Shown: positions 8,041 through 15,680 of the stretch, one piece after another
How the letters are laid out: every line of letters begins with the position of its first letter
Position numbering within the stretch: position 1 is the first letter of the stretch
Source: Prevotella sp. MA2016
GTDB lineage: Bacteria > Bacteroidota > Bacteroidia > Bacteroidales > Bacteroidaceae
Direction: 5' to 3'
Length of the DNA stretch: 64,000 bases
Assembly: GCF_000619825.1 (NCBI RefSeq)
Contig: NZ_JHUW01000010.1
Coordinates: 208,196 to 272,195, forward strand
Position numbers and translations under genes: made by a program
Notes under the pieces: generated by a model
What the model saw: only the letters and a program-made list of their open reading frames with translations
Databases searched by the model: none
What the model was told of the DNA's origin: nothing

Positions 8041-8115
8041 CTTATTTTTTGGGATAAAAAGAACAAAAGAACAGAAAAAAGTTTGTTCTTGTGTACTTAT
8101 ATCTAAAAAAATGTG

Positions 8116-8123
8116 TATCTTTG
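8116..8123 (+). promoter_or_regulatory. -7 box of the DUF4348 lipoprotein gene
   Basis: TATCTTTG fits TAnnTTTG, about 48 nt before the ATG at 8172. No TTTG at the ideal -33 distance; a partial TTGTG lies about 23 bp upstream. Confidence 0.5.
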
Positions 8124-8171
8124 CCGAAATTTTGAGAGAAATTAGAAAGATTAGGGTACTACATTAAGTAG

Positions 8172-9011
8172 ATGAAAAGGTTTTTTATCGCGATTTTCGC
8201 ATTGGTGCTGATGATGTTCTCGTGTACTGGGAACAAGGCAAATCAGACGGAGGAGGTGCCAGCCGATTCGGTGGCTGACTCTACTGACACCACAGATGTT
8301 GACTCATTGGAGATGCTGATTACAGAGACTCCTATGCCAAGAGCTGCTGATGACATGTTTGACGATTTTCTGTTTAACTTCCTGGCCAACAAGAAGCTAC
8401 AAAAGGAGCGTGTGGTTTTCCCGCTGAGAGTAACTGAAAACGGTAAAACCACAACGATTGAAAAAAGTAAGTGGAAGATGGAACACCTGTTTATGCGTCA
8501 GGGATATTATACCTTACTATTTAATGACGACAAGCAGATGCAACTGATGAAGGATACGGCCGTGAACGAGGCTGTGGTGGAAAAGATTCTGCTGGCCAAG
8601 AGACAGGTGAAGAACTATATGTTCCAGCGCATTAAAGGTGCTTGGCTGCTACTGGAAATCAGGGTTACTCCGCTGCAGAGTGATCCTAACGCCTCGTTCC
8701 TGAGCTTCTATCACCGGTTTGTGACCGACTCGGCCTTCCAGATAAAGAGTCTGAGTGAGACTGTTGACTTTAGTGGTCCTGACCCAGATGATGACTTCAA
8801 CATGATGGAAGGTGTGATTACGCCCGACACATGGGAGGCTTTTGCGCCTACACTGCCTCAGAAAACTCTCTATAACATTATTTACGGTAAGCCCCAGACT
8901 GAGGGTAAGCAGAAAATCTACTTGCTGAGGGGCGTGGCCAACGGTCTTGAGATGGAGCTGCGTTTCAAGAAAGAGGGTGGCAAATGGCTGCTCAAGAAAA
9001 TGGCAACGTAA
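8172..9011 (+). CDS. DUF4348 lipoprotein
   Basis: 279 residues with a lipoprotein signal peptide; Cys18 in LMMFSC is the lipidation site. An acidic, Asp/Thr-rich linker (about residues 22-50) precedes a globular domain that matches what I know of DUF4348, a Bacteroidales-restricted family of unknown function. The final KFKKEGGKWLLKKM-like strand resembles NTF2-like or calycin endings seen in related lipoproteins. It probably sits on the periplasmic face of a membrane. A heptamer-type repeat separates it from murB, with which it may be co-transcribed. Confidence 0.75.
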   Translation: MKRFFIAIFALVLMMFSCTGNKANQTEEVPADSVADSTDTTDVDSLEMLITETPMPRAADDMFDDFLFNFLANKKLQKERVVFPLRVTENGKTTTIEKSKWKMEHLFMRQGYYTLLFNDDKQMQLMKDTAVNEAVVEKILLAKRQVKNYMFQRIKGAWLLLEIRVTPLQSDPNASFLSFYHRFVTDSAFQIKSLSETVDFSGPDPDDDFNMMEGVITPDTWEAFAPTLPQKTLYNIIYGKPQTEGKQKIYLLRGVANGLEMELRFKKEGGKWLLKKMAT

Positions 9012-9080
9012 GGAAAGTTGAAGAGTGGAAGAGTTGAAAAATTGAAGAGTGGAAGAATTGAAGAATTGAAGAGTTGAAAA
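9012..9080 (+). repeat. Degenerate heptamer repeat (GAAGAGT/TTGAAAA type) covering the murB start
   Basis: About nine heptamer-phased copies of sequences like GAAGAGT, TTGAAAA and ATTGAAG fill the whole gap between the DUF4348 gene and murB, and run into the first murB codons. The likely murB start codon TTG (9074) is itself part of a repeat unit. Confidence 0.8.
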
Positions 9081-10075
9081 ATTTGAGTAATTATAGTCTG
9101 AAGCAACATAACACATTTGGTATTGATGCCAAGTGTGCTCAGTTTGTCGAGTATAGCACAGAGGCTGAAGCTGTAGAGGTGGCCGAGCTGCTGCGTTCTG
9201 CACGCATACCTTATATAATAATAGGTGGTGGCAGCAATCTATTGTTGACCCGTGATTATGAGGGTATCGTAGTGCATTCCACCTGTAAGGGCATCAGTCG
9301 CACAGGAAACCGTCTGGTGTGCGGCAGTGGTGAAGTGTTCGACGATGTGGTGGCACAAAGCATCAGTATGGGCCTGTATGGGGCAGAGAATCTCTCGCTG
9401 ATTCCTGGTGATGTGGGAGCGAGCGCTGTGCAGAATATCGGTGCTTACGGTGCTGAGGCTAAGGATTTGATTCGTAGTATCCGTGCTGTTGAGATAGCCA
9501 CAGGAAATGTGTGCGTGATTGAGAATGCAGAATGCGAATATGGCTATCGCCAGAGCAAGTTTAAGCATGAATGGAAAAATCGGTATCTGATACTGAGTGT
9601 AGAATACGAATTCTCTGCAACGTTCGAGCCTCGTTTAGACTATGGTAATATCCGTGCAGAGCTGGAGAAGCAGGGCATAAGTGAGCCTACAGCTCAGCAG
9701 TTGCGCGACACGATTATAAGCATACGTGAGGCTAAACTGCCCGATCCAAAAGTACTGGGCAATGCTGGTAGCTTTTTTATGAACCCGATTGTGGCTCGAG
9801 AGAAATACAACGAACTGGCTGCTCTTTATGAAGGTATGCCACACTATGATATTGATGCCGACAACGTGAAGATTCCTGCAGGTTGGATGATCGACCAGTG
9901 TGGCTGGAAGGGTAAATCGTTGGGGCGTGCCGGTGTGCACGATAAGCAGGCGTTGGTGCTGGTGAACCGCGGTGGTGCCACCGGTCAGGAGATCGTGGCG
10001 CTGTGCCAGCAGATTCAAACCGACGTGAAAGCTAAGTTTGGTGTAGATATTTATCCGGAGGTAAACGTGATATGA
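9074..10075 (+). CDS. murB: UDP-N-acetylenolpyruvoylglucosamine reductase
   Basis: 333 residues. MurB reduces UDP-GlcNAc-enolpyruvate to UDP-MurNAc with NADPH and FAD in peptidoglycan synthesis. FAD-binding motifs IIIGGGSNLLL and IPGDVGASAVQNIGAYG, the catalytic Ser region GNAGSFFMNP and the C-terminal Glu in YPEVNVI are present. An in-frame stop lies at 9059-9061 and no ATG follows before the conserved NYSLKQHNTFGI, so translation most likely starts at the TTG at 9074, inside a tandem repeat. The stop overlaps the next gene's start (ATGA). Confidence 0.94.
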   Translation: MKNLSNYSLKQHNTFGIDAKCAQFVEYSTEAEAVEVAELLRSARIPYIIIGGGSNLLLTRDYEGIVVHSTCKGISRTGNRLVCGSGEVFDDVVAQSISMGLYGAENLSLIPGDVGASAVQNIGAYGAEAKDLIRSIRAVEIATGNVCVIENAECEYGYRQSKFKHEWKNRYLILSVEYEFSATFEPRLDYGNIRAELEKQGISEPTAQQLRDTIISIREAKLPDPKVLGNAGSFFMNPIVAREKYNELAALYEGMPHYDIDADNVKIPAGWMIDQCGWKGKSLGRAGVHDKQALVLVNRGGATGQEIVALCQQIQTDVKAKFGVDIYPEVNVI

Positions 10076-10833
10076 AACTGACGTTTTTAGGAACAGGCAC
10101 TTCGTGCGGCGTGCCAGTGATAGGTTGCCAGTGTAAGGTTTGTACGAGCACCAATCCCAAGGATAAACGTACGCGCTGTTCGGTGCTGGTGGAGACCGAT
10201 ACCACACGCATCCTGATTGACTGCGGTCCTGACTTCCGTCAACAGATATTACCACAGCCTTTCCGTAAAATCGATGGCATCCTGATAACCCACTCGCATT
10301 ACGATCATATGGGCGGTATGGATGATATTCGGCCATACTGTCAGTTTGGAGCTATCAACGTGTATGCTGATGCGCTGGCCAAACAGGGTATGCTGCAAAT
10401 GCTGCCATACTGTTTTGCTGATAACCGCTATCCGGGTGTGCCTGCAATAGGGCTGCATGAGATTGAGCCACACAAGCCTTTGCAGATTGGTGATATGGAG
10501 GTGATGCCCATCCAGGTGATGCATGGCAAACTGCCTATTCTGGGATATAGAATTGGAAAGCTGACATATATCACCGACATGAAGACCATCGATGATGGTG
10601 AATTGTCTTATCTAGAGGGTACCGAGTTGTTGGTGGTCAATGCTTTGCGATTTGATAAGCCTCACCACTCGCATCAACTCATGGACGATGCCATAGCCTT
10701 TGCGCGTAGGGTGGGGGCCAAGCAAACGCTGATTATCCATGTGTGTCATGATGTGGGATTGCATGACGAGGTGAACAGACTATTGCCTGAAGGCATAAAT
10801 CTGGCCTACGACGGACAAGAAATATATCTGTAA
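10072..10833 (+). CDS. PhnP-like metallo-beta-lactamase-fold hydrolase
   Basis: 253 residues. The metal-binding motif THSHYDHMGG (HxHxDH) and a second ligand in YITDMK are visible, and the N-terminal GTGTSCGVPVIGCQCKVC is the Cys-bearing opening of PhnP/YycJ-type MBL phosphodiesterases. The usual substrates of relatives are cyclic phosphodiesters or nucleic acid ends; the exact one here is unknown. It overlaps murB by four bases (ATGA), so the two are translationally coupled. Confidence 0.85.
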   Translation: MKLTFLGTGTSCGVPVIGCQCKVCTSTNPKDKRTRCSVLVETDTTRILIDCGPDFRQQILPQPFRKIDGILITHSHYDHMGGMDDIRPYCQFGAINVYADALAKQGMLQMLPYCFADNRYPGVPAIGLHEIEPHKPLQIGDMEVMPIQVMHGKLPILGYRIGKLTYITDMKTIDDGELSYLEGTELLVVNALRFDKPHHSHQLMDDAIAFARRVGAKQTLIIHVCHDVGLHDEVNRLLPEGINLAYDGQEIYL

Positions 10834-10898
10834 TTATGTAAAATGCATACGGGATTCCCTTAAAATTGGTTAATTTGTGATGATATTTTTGGGAATGT

Positions 10899-10929
10899 TT
10901 TGCAAGTGACGAAAAAAATCGTAACTTTG
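10899..10929 (+). promoter_or_regulatory. Promoter of candidate small RNA
   Basis: TTTG (10899-10902) and TAACTTTG (10922-10929) are 19 bp apart. Predicted transcription start near 10935. No coding frame follows before a terminator. Confidence 0.65.
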
Positions 10930-10934
10930 CATCG

Positions 10935-11000
10935 TGTGTTTTTCATAGTATTAGATTTAAGGTTAACAAAGGTTTGGGTCACAGCGGTGACCCTTTTTTT
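10935..11000 (+). ncRNA. Candidate small RNA of about 65 nt
   Basis: A complete Bacteroidota promoter is followed within about 45 nt by a perfect 7-bp hairpin (GGGTCAC, loop AGCG, GTGACCC) and seven T residues. The unpaired 5' part contains GGTTAACAAAGG. There is no reading frame of useful length. It could be a stand-alone regulatory RNA; the alternative is that the hairpin only ends read-through from the murB operon and the promoter match is chance. Confidence 0.5.
10976..11000 (+). terminator. Rho-independent terminator
   Basis: Perfect 7-bp stem GGGTCAC/GTGACCC with loop AGCG and seven T residues (10994-11000). It ends the candidate small RNA and any murB operon read-through, and lies just past the end of the convergent gene at 11002. 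Confidence 0.85.
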
Positions 11001-11001
11001 A

Positions 11002-11277
11002 TTATAACCAGCGTTTGCGCTTACCTTTTCCGAACAGAAAACCGTAGCCCTTAAAGAGCTTCCTGACCAGCAGAAATGCATCGAACGCTATAAAGCCATT
11101 GCTTACCAAACTGGCAATATAATCGCCCTTAGAAGTTTCGTCACGCTTGAGGAACGTCTGGCTCCAAAGCGAAGCTACCTTTTCTTCATCACGCTGGATC
11201 TCTTCGAGCAGAGCATCCTTGCGCTCAACAATTTCATCGAGCGTACTAAAACTATTTGATGTCTTTTTGTTCTGCAT
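11002..11277 (-). CDS. Small conserved protein of the YtxH/holin-like operon
   Basis: 91 residues. The N-terminal half is charged and helical (about residues 10-45) and the C-terminal part has a short hydrophobic stretch and a very basic tail, GKGKRKRWL. It is the third gene of a YtxH, holin-like, small-protein trio that recurs in Bacteroidales. I do not recognise a named family. The role is presumably membrane associated like its partners. Confidence 0.65.
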   Translation of the reverse strand: MQNKKTSNSFSTLDEIVERKDALLEEIQRDEEKVASLWSQTFLKRDETSKGDYIASLVSNGFIAFDAFLLVRKLFKGYGFLFGKGKRKRWL

Positions 11278-11282
11278 AGTCG

Positions 11283-11633
11283 TTATTTACTGAGCAACAA
11301 ACCGGACAGGAATCTCACGAGGGGCTTCTCAATCCATGGTTTGCGGAAGATGATAAACAAGATGAATAACAGCAGATAGAGCAGTGATACAATAAGGAAT
11401 GCCAAGGCCGTGCCTGTAAACGTTGCCAGCCATAAAGCAATAGCAAACGACAGGTAAGTGAGGCATGCCGCTATCACCAGAATGAACACGATAGCCAAGG
11501 CGGCTGCCGTAACCAGGCGCACCACCTTGTCTATCATCGCGAGCTTTACGTATTCCGTTTGTAACCCGAGATAGTGTTTTAGCACCTCTATCAGCTGTGC
11601 TATGTTCTCTACATTCTTATCGCTAGACAGCAT
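11283..11633 (-). CDS. Holin-X/DUF1469-like membrane protein
   Basis: 116 residues with two long hydrophobic segments (about residues 38-62 and 68-96) and a positively charged end. This matches the phage holin superfamily III / YqjE-like family that in Gram-negative bacteria accompanies YtxH/YqjD-type proteins in envelope or stress-response operons. Despite the family name it is not evidence for a prophage; no lysis or structural genes are near. Five nt separate it from the next gene. Confidence 0.72.
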   Translation of the reverse strand: MLSSDKNVENIAQLIEVLKHYLGLQTEYVKLAMIDKVVRLVTAAALAIVFILVIAACLTYLSFAIALWLATFTGTALAFLIVSLLYLLLFILFIIFRKPWIEKPLVRFLSGLLLSK

Positions 11634-11636
11634 GGG

Positions 11637-11852
11637 TTATTCCTCCTCAGCAGCTGCGTCCTGAATGTCGTCAACAAGATCGACTACCTCCTTGCGGCTC
11701 AGCTTGATGTTGTGCTTCTTCAGGAAATCCTCTACAGCATCGGTAATCTTTACACGAGTGTCTTTTCCTTTTTCTGGGGCTACCAATATACCTACCACTG
11801 CGCCAGCGATGGCTCCGCCAAGAATAGCGCCTACATAACCTAATCCTTTCAT
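11637..11852 (-). CDS. YtxH domain protein
   Basis: 71 residues from ATG at 11852; a longer frame to 11933 would run across the promoter -7 box (11901-11908). A glycine-rich membrane helix (GYVGAILGGAIAGAVVGIL) is followed by the APEKGKDTR motif typical of YtxH and a short helical tail. YtxH proteins are small stress-induced envelope proteins of uncertain function. First gene of a three-gene operon. Confidence 0.85.
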   Translation of the reverse strand: MKGLGYVGAILGGAIAGAVVGILVAPEKGKDTRVKITDAVEDFLKKHNIKLSRKEVVDLVDDIQDAAAEEE

Positions 11853-11900
11853 AATATAAATCCTTTCTAAATTAATAATGAATAAAAACTTATTTGACTG

Positions 11901-11934
11901 CAAATATACGAAAGTTTTCTGGTTGTAATGCAAA
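11901..11934 (-). promoter_or_regulatory. Promoter of the YtxH operon
   Basis: Minus strand TTTG (11934-11931) and TATATTTG (11908-11901) with 22 bp between; close to consensus. Confidence 0.6.
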
Positions 11935-12083
11935 AATCAGCCAAATTTTTAATAAAAAAGTTGTGTTTTCTCTGATTTAACAAACTTTATGTTGTGTTTT
12001 GGCTCGCTTTTGAGTAATAATTAGTAATTTCGCACACAAAATATTGAATCAATAATTGAATTAGAAAATAAAAATTAGGAAAA

Positions 12084-12581
12084 ATGAAGAAGTACACCGT
12101 ATTATGCGCAGGTTTGTGCCTGGCACTGGCAATGACAAGTTGTAAGACTAATGAGAGTGCCTATAAGAAGGCTTACGAGAAGGCTAAGCAGTATGACACT
12201 GCTCAGCAGCAGGCTGCTCAGCCCGTGGTTGAGACTGCTCCTGTTGTAGCCCCTGTAGAGGCTAAGCCTGCCACAGAGACTCAGGTGGTTGATAATCTCG
12301 ACAATGTTTCTGTACGCCAGGAGAGTGTATCGCTCATCAGCGGTAGCGGATTGAAGGCTTTCAGTGTTGTTGTTGGTTCATTCGGTGTTCGTGCTAATGC
12401 TGAAGGACTGATGCAGCGCCTGAAGAATGCTGGCTACGATGCTCAGGTGGTAAAGAACAACGAGAAGAATATGTATCGCGTAATCGCTTCTACCTTCGCT
12501 GATAAGGCTGCAGCTGCTGCCAGCCGCGATCAGATTCGTGCATCTTATCCTGATGCTTGGTTGCTGTATAACGCTCGTTAA
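12084..12581 (+). CDS. SPOR domain lipoprotein
   Basis: 165 residues. The signal peptide ends at the lipobox AMTSC (Cys20). A flexible Ala/Pro/Val-rich linker (about residues 40-70) joins it to a C-terminal SPOR domain (about 90-165: FSVVVGSFGVRANAEGLMQRL ... MYRVIASTF). SPOR domains bind denuded septal peptidoglycan, so the protein is probably an envelope lipoprotein at division sites. A weak -7 match TAATTTCG lies at 12025-12032. ruvX follows after 9 nt. Confidence 0.87.
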   Translation: MKKYTVLCAGLCLALAMTSCKTNESAYKKAYEKAKQYDTAQQQAAQPVVETAPVVAPVEAKPATETQVVDNLDNVSVRQESVSLISGSGLKAFSVVVGSFGVRANAEGLMQRLKNAGYDAQVVKNNEKNMYRVIASTFADKAAAAASRDQIRASYPDAWLLYNAR

Positions 12582-12590
12582 TTAGCAACG

Positions 12591-13004
12591 TTGGCTAGGA
12601 TACTATCAATAGATTACGGTAAAAAACGTACCGGTTTAGCAGTCACCGATCCTCTGCAGATTATTGCTGGGGGATTGGCGACTGTTGCTACATCGGAGCT
12701 GTTTGACTATCTGAAAGCTTATCTGGCGCGTGAACAGGTGGAACTGATAGTGATTGGAGAACCGCGACAGCCTAATGGAGAGCCTAGTGAGAATCTGGCT
12801 CGTGTGCAGCAGTTCGTTAACCGCTGGCGTAAGGCTATGCCGCAGGTGCCAATACAGTATTATGATGAACGTTTTACGTCGGTGCTGGCGCATCAGGCTA
12901 TGCTTGATGGAGGACTGAAGAAGAAGGCCCGACAGAACAAAGGACTAGTGGACGAAATATCGGCGACAATCATTCTCGAGGATTATCTTCGCAGTCGCAA
13001 ATAA
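12591..13004 (+). CDS. ruvX: RuvX/YqgF family putative Holliday junction resolvase
   Basis: 137 residues, RNase H fold. Acidic motifs are [17 protein letters not shown] at the N-terminus, VIGEP in the middle and [13 protein letters not shown] at the C-terminus. The family acts on pre-16S rRNA 5' ends and/or DNA junctions. The start is TTG at 12591, as no ATG exists before the conserved motif. It is 9 nt after the SPOR gene and 20 nt before def. Confidence 0.9.
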   Translation: MARILSIDYGKKRTGLAVTDPLQIIAGGLATVATSELFDYLKAYLAREQVELIVIGEPRQPNGEPSENLARVQQFVNRWRKAMPQVPIQYYDERFTSVLAHQAMLDGGLKKKARQNKGLVDEISATIILEDYLRSRK

Positions 13005-13022
13005 TTATCAATTTTCAATTTA
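13005..13022 (+). repeat. Short heptamer repeat between ruvX and def
   Basis: Units ATTATCA and ATTTTCA followed by ATTTATT; same family as repeats at 48336-48362 and 59520-59554. Confidence 0.5.
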
Positions 13023-13024
13023 TT

Positions 13025-13585
13025 ATGATATTACCTATTTATATATTCGGTCAGCCTGTGCTTCGCAAGGTGGCTGAGGATATTACACCCGATTACCCAC
13101 AGTTGAAAGATCTGATTGGGGATATGTGGGAGACATTGGCAGAGTCGGAAGGTATCGGACTGGCTGCGCCTCAGATTGGCAAGCCCATCCGACTGGTGGT
13201 TATCGACCTGGATGTGATTTCAGAAGATCTGCCTGAATACAAGGGGTTTAGAAAGGTGTTTATCAATGCTCATATCGTGGAGTATGATGAAACAAATACT
13301 GATGTGTCGGAGGAGGGCTGTCTGTCTATTCCTGCCATCCACGAGAAGGTGACACGTCCTACACGTATCCATGTAGAGTGGGATGACGAGAACTTTGAGC
13401 ACCACGACGAGTGGATCGAAGGTTATCTGGCTCGTGTGATGCAGCATGAGTTCGACCACCTCGACGGAAAGATGTTTGTGGATCGTATCTCGCCTCTCCG
13501 CAAGCAGCTTATTAAGAGTAAGTTGCGCGCTCTGACACAGGGACGCTTCCGTTGTGGCTACAAGACCAAAGTAGTAAGACGTTGA
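13025..13585 (+). CDS. def: Peptide deformylase
   Basis: 186 residues. All three deformylase motifs are present: [18 protein letters not shown] (Cys metal ligand) and QHEFDHLDG (two His ligands and catalytic Glu). It removes the formyl group from nascent proteins at the ribosome. It has the C-terminal basic extension usual in Bacteroidota. Likely co-transcribed with ruvX. Confidence 0.96.
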   Translation: MILPIYIFGQPVLRKVAEDITPDYPQLKDLIGDMWETLAESEGIGLAAPQIGKPIRLVVIDLDVISEDLPEYKGFRKVFINAHIVEYDETNTDVSEEGCLSIPAIHEKVTRPTRIHVEWDDENFEHHDEWIEGYLARVMQHEFDHLDGKMFVDRISPLRKQLIKSKLRALTQGRFRCGYKTKVVRR

Positions 13586-13611
13586 ACATTGATGATTGAC
13601 CATTGGCCATT
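13586..13611 (+). repeat. Heptamer-phased spacer between def and the TPR gene
   Basis: Units AACATTG, ATGATTG, ACCATTG and GCCATTA follow each other at 7-bp phase (about 13585-13612). Same repeat style as the perfect ATGTTCA run downstream. Confidence 0.5.
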
Positions 13612-15597
13612 ATGAATAGTAAGTTCTTGAGATGGATATTGCTCTCGTTGGTACTGCAATGTTCAATGTTCAATGTTCAATGTTCAAGGTGTTTAGCGCA
13701 GTTTAATACTGATCGCTTGGTGATGATAGGACGTTCGGCACTCTATTATGAGGATTACGTTCTGTCTATACAGTATTTTAATCAGGCTATCAGCATGAAA
13801 CCATGGCTCTATGAGCCTTGGTTTTTTCGTGGTGTAGCCAAGTTCTATCTGGATGATTTCCGTGGAGCCGAAAGTGACTGTACGGAGGCTATTGAGCGAA
13901 ATCCTTATGTGGTGAATGCCTATGAACTGCGTGGCTTGTGCCGAATAAATCAGAAAAAGTATAGCGATGCTGTGCGCGATTATGATCGTGCACTGCGCTA
14001 CGATCCTGATAATCAGGCACTCTGGCATAACCGAGTGCTCTGTTTGATTCAGGATAAAAACTATGATCTGGCGTTGGCGCAGATTGACACGATGGAAACA
14101 CGATGGTCGAAGTATGCGCGAGCTTATTCGATGCAGGCTGAGATATATCTGTTGCAGAAAGATACTACCAAGGCTGTCAAGGCGCTTGATAAGAGTCTGG
14201 AACTTGACCCATACGACGGTGGTATCTGGGCAGAGAGGGCTGTCATCAGTCTGTCGCGCCAGAAGTGGAAGGAGGGCGAGGAGTTTCTGAGTAAGAGTAT
14301 TCACTTGCTGCCGAAACATGCTGGCAACTATATCAATCGTGCGATGGCTCGATTCAACCAGAACAACCTGCGTGGGGCGATGGCCGACTATGACACAGCG
14401 CTCGATTTGGACCCGAACAACTTCTTAGGGCATTATAACCGCGGACTGCTGCGTGCTCAGGTGGGTGATGACAACCGAGGTATAGAGGATTTTGACTTTG
14501 TACTGAAACTGGAACCGGATAACCTGATGGCGCTCTTCAACCGTGCCTTGCTCCTGGAACAAACAGGTAATCTGAGGGCGGCTATCCGCGACTATTCGAA
14601 AGTGATTGAGGAATATCCCAACTTCTGGTTCGGATTGCAGCATCGTGCTTCGTGCTATCGCCGACTGGGTAACACCAAGCAGGCTGAACTGGATGAGTTC
14701 CGCATCTTGAAGGCGCAGATGGATAAGCGCTACGGTAAGCAGCCACGACTCTCGAAAAAGCAGATGCGTAAGCGTAGCGATATTGATCCCGACAAATATA
14801 ACCAGTTGGTTGTGGCAGATGAGCAGGAGGTGGAGCACGAGTATAAGAGCGATTATCGCGGTAGAGTGCAGAACCGTAAGGCTCAGGTGAACATGCTGCC
14901 GATGTATGGTCTGACGTTTGTGCAGCCACAGAATGAAGTGAAGGTAGAGAATGCTTTCGAGAACAGCGTGGATGCCTTTAATCAGGCGTCGGGCTCACAT
15001 ACCGTTTATCTCTCTTGCGAACAGCGTACACTGAGTGAGAGCAGAATGAAGCAGACCTTCGCTTATATCGACTCGCTGAGTAATCAGATAGATAAATCGA
15101 AGACTACGACCAAAGTGGCACCATTGCTATTGCTGCGTGCTATCGCCTATGGTTCTATCCAGAACTTCGATAATGCTATCGACGACCTGAGCATCTGCTT
15201 GCAGATAGATTCAACTTCGTCGCTGGCTTATTGGCAGCGTGCCGTTTGTCAGGCCAAGATCAATGAGTTTAATGCCTCTGAGGGCACCAACATCGATCTG
15301 AAGTCGGCCAATGTGCTGGGCGACCTGTCGGATGCCATCAGACTGGCACCGCAGAATGCATACCTATATTATAATAGAGGTAACCTTTATGCTTTGCGTC
15401 ATGACTACCAGCGGGCTATAGCCGACTACTCGATAGCGCTAAAACTGAATCAGGATCTGGCCGAAGCTTGGTTTAACCGCGGACTGGCAAAAATCAATGC
15501 CAAGCACGTGGATGAAGGTATCGAAGATTTGTCGAAAGCAGGCGAATTAGGACTCTATCAGGCCTATAGTGTTATCAAAAAGTATCGCGACAAGTAA
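13612..15597 (+). CDS. Secreted TPR repeat protein
   Basis: About 661 residues from ATG at 13612 (a TTG at 13603 is possible). A hydrophobic N-terminus reads as a signal peptide ending near CLAQ. Then come at least ten TPR units (for example [20 protein letters not shown] and repeats of YNRGLL/FNRAL), a disordered basic linker at about residues 395-440, and further TPRs to the end. TPR arrays are protein-binding scaffolds; partners are unknown. Four perfect ATGTTCA heptamers (13659-13686) lie in the signal-peptide region, which is unusual because loss or gain of one copy shifts the frame. Confidence 0.85.
   Translation: MNSKFLRWILLSLVLQCSMFNVQCSRCLAQFNTDRLVMIGRSALYYEDYVLSIQYFNQAISMKPWLYEPWFFRGVAKFYLDDFRGAESDCTEAIERNPYVVNAYELRGLCRINQKKYSDAVRDYDRALRYDPDNQALWHNRVLCLIQDKNYDLALAQIDTMETRWSKYARAYSMQAEIYLLQKDTTKAVKALDKSLELDPYDGGIWAERAVISLSRQKWKEGEEFLSKSIHLLPKHAGNYINRAMARFNQNNLRGAMADYDTALDLDPNNFLGHYNRGLLRAQVGDDNRGIEDFDFVLKLEPDNLMALFNRALLLEQTGNLRAAIRDYSKVIEEYPNFWFGLQHRASCYRRLGNTKQAELDEFRILKAQMDKRYGKQPRLSKKQMRKRSDIDPDKYNQLVVADEQEVEHEYKSDYRGRVQNRKAQVNMLPMYGLTFVQPQNEVKVENAFENSVDAFNQASGSHTVYLSCEQRTLSESRMKQTFAYIDSLSNQIDKSKTTTKVAPLLLLRAIAYGSIQNFDNAIDDLSICLQIDSTSSLAYWQRAVCQAKINEFNASEGTNIDLKSANVLGDLSDAIRLAPQNAYLYYNRGNLYALRHDYQRAIADYSIALKLNQDLAEAWFNRGLAKINAKHVDEGIEDLSKAGELGLYQAYSVIKKYRDK
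13659..13686 (+). repeat. Four perfect tandem ATGTTCA heptamers inside a coding region
   Basis: ATGTTCA is repeated four times without mismatch, encoding the CSMFNVQCS segment of the predicted signal peptide of the TPR protein. A one-unit change would cause a frameshift. Confidence 0.9.
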
Positions 15598-15637
15598 TTT
15601 TTTTCGATAAAGATGCATCGGTTTGGAATAAAAACAC

Positions 15638-15645
15638 TATCTTTG
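15638..15645 (+). promoter_or_regulatory. -7 box of thrS
   Basis: TATCTTTG, 35 bases before the thrS start. No TTTG at normal -33 spacing. No T-box-like leader is present. Confidence 0.5.
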
Positions 15646-15680
15646 CAGGCAATTTAAAAATTCAAACATATATTGTAGAT

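Noticed and set aside
11283..11633. Prophage remnant suggested by a holin-family protein
   Set aside because: No other phage gene, integrase or attachment repeat nearby; the trio is typical of chromosomal stress operons.
15598..15680. T-box or other leader before thrS
   Set aside because: The spacer is about 83 bases, with only a -7 box; too short for a T-box.
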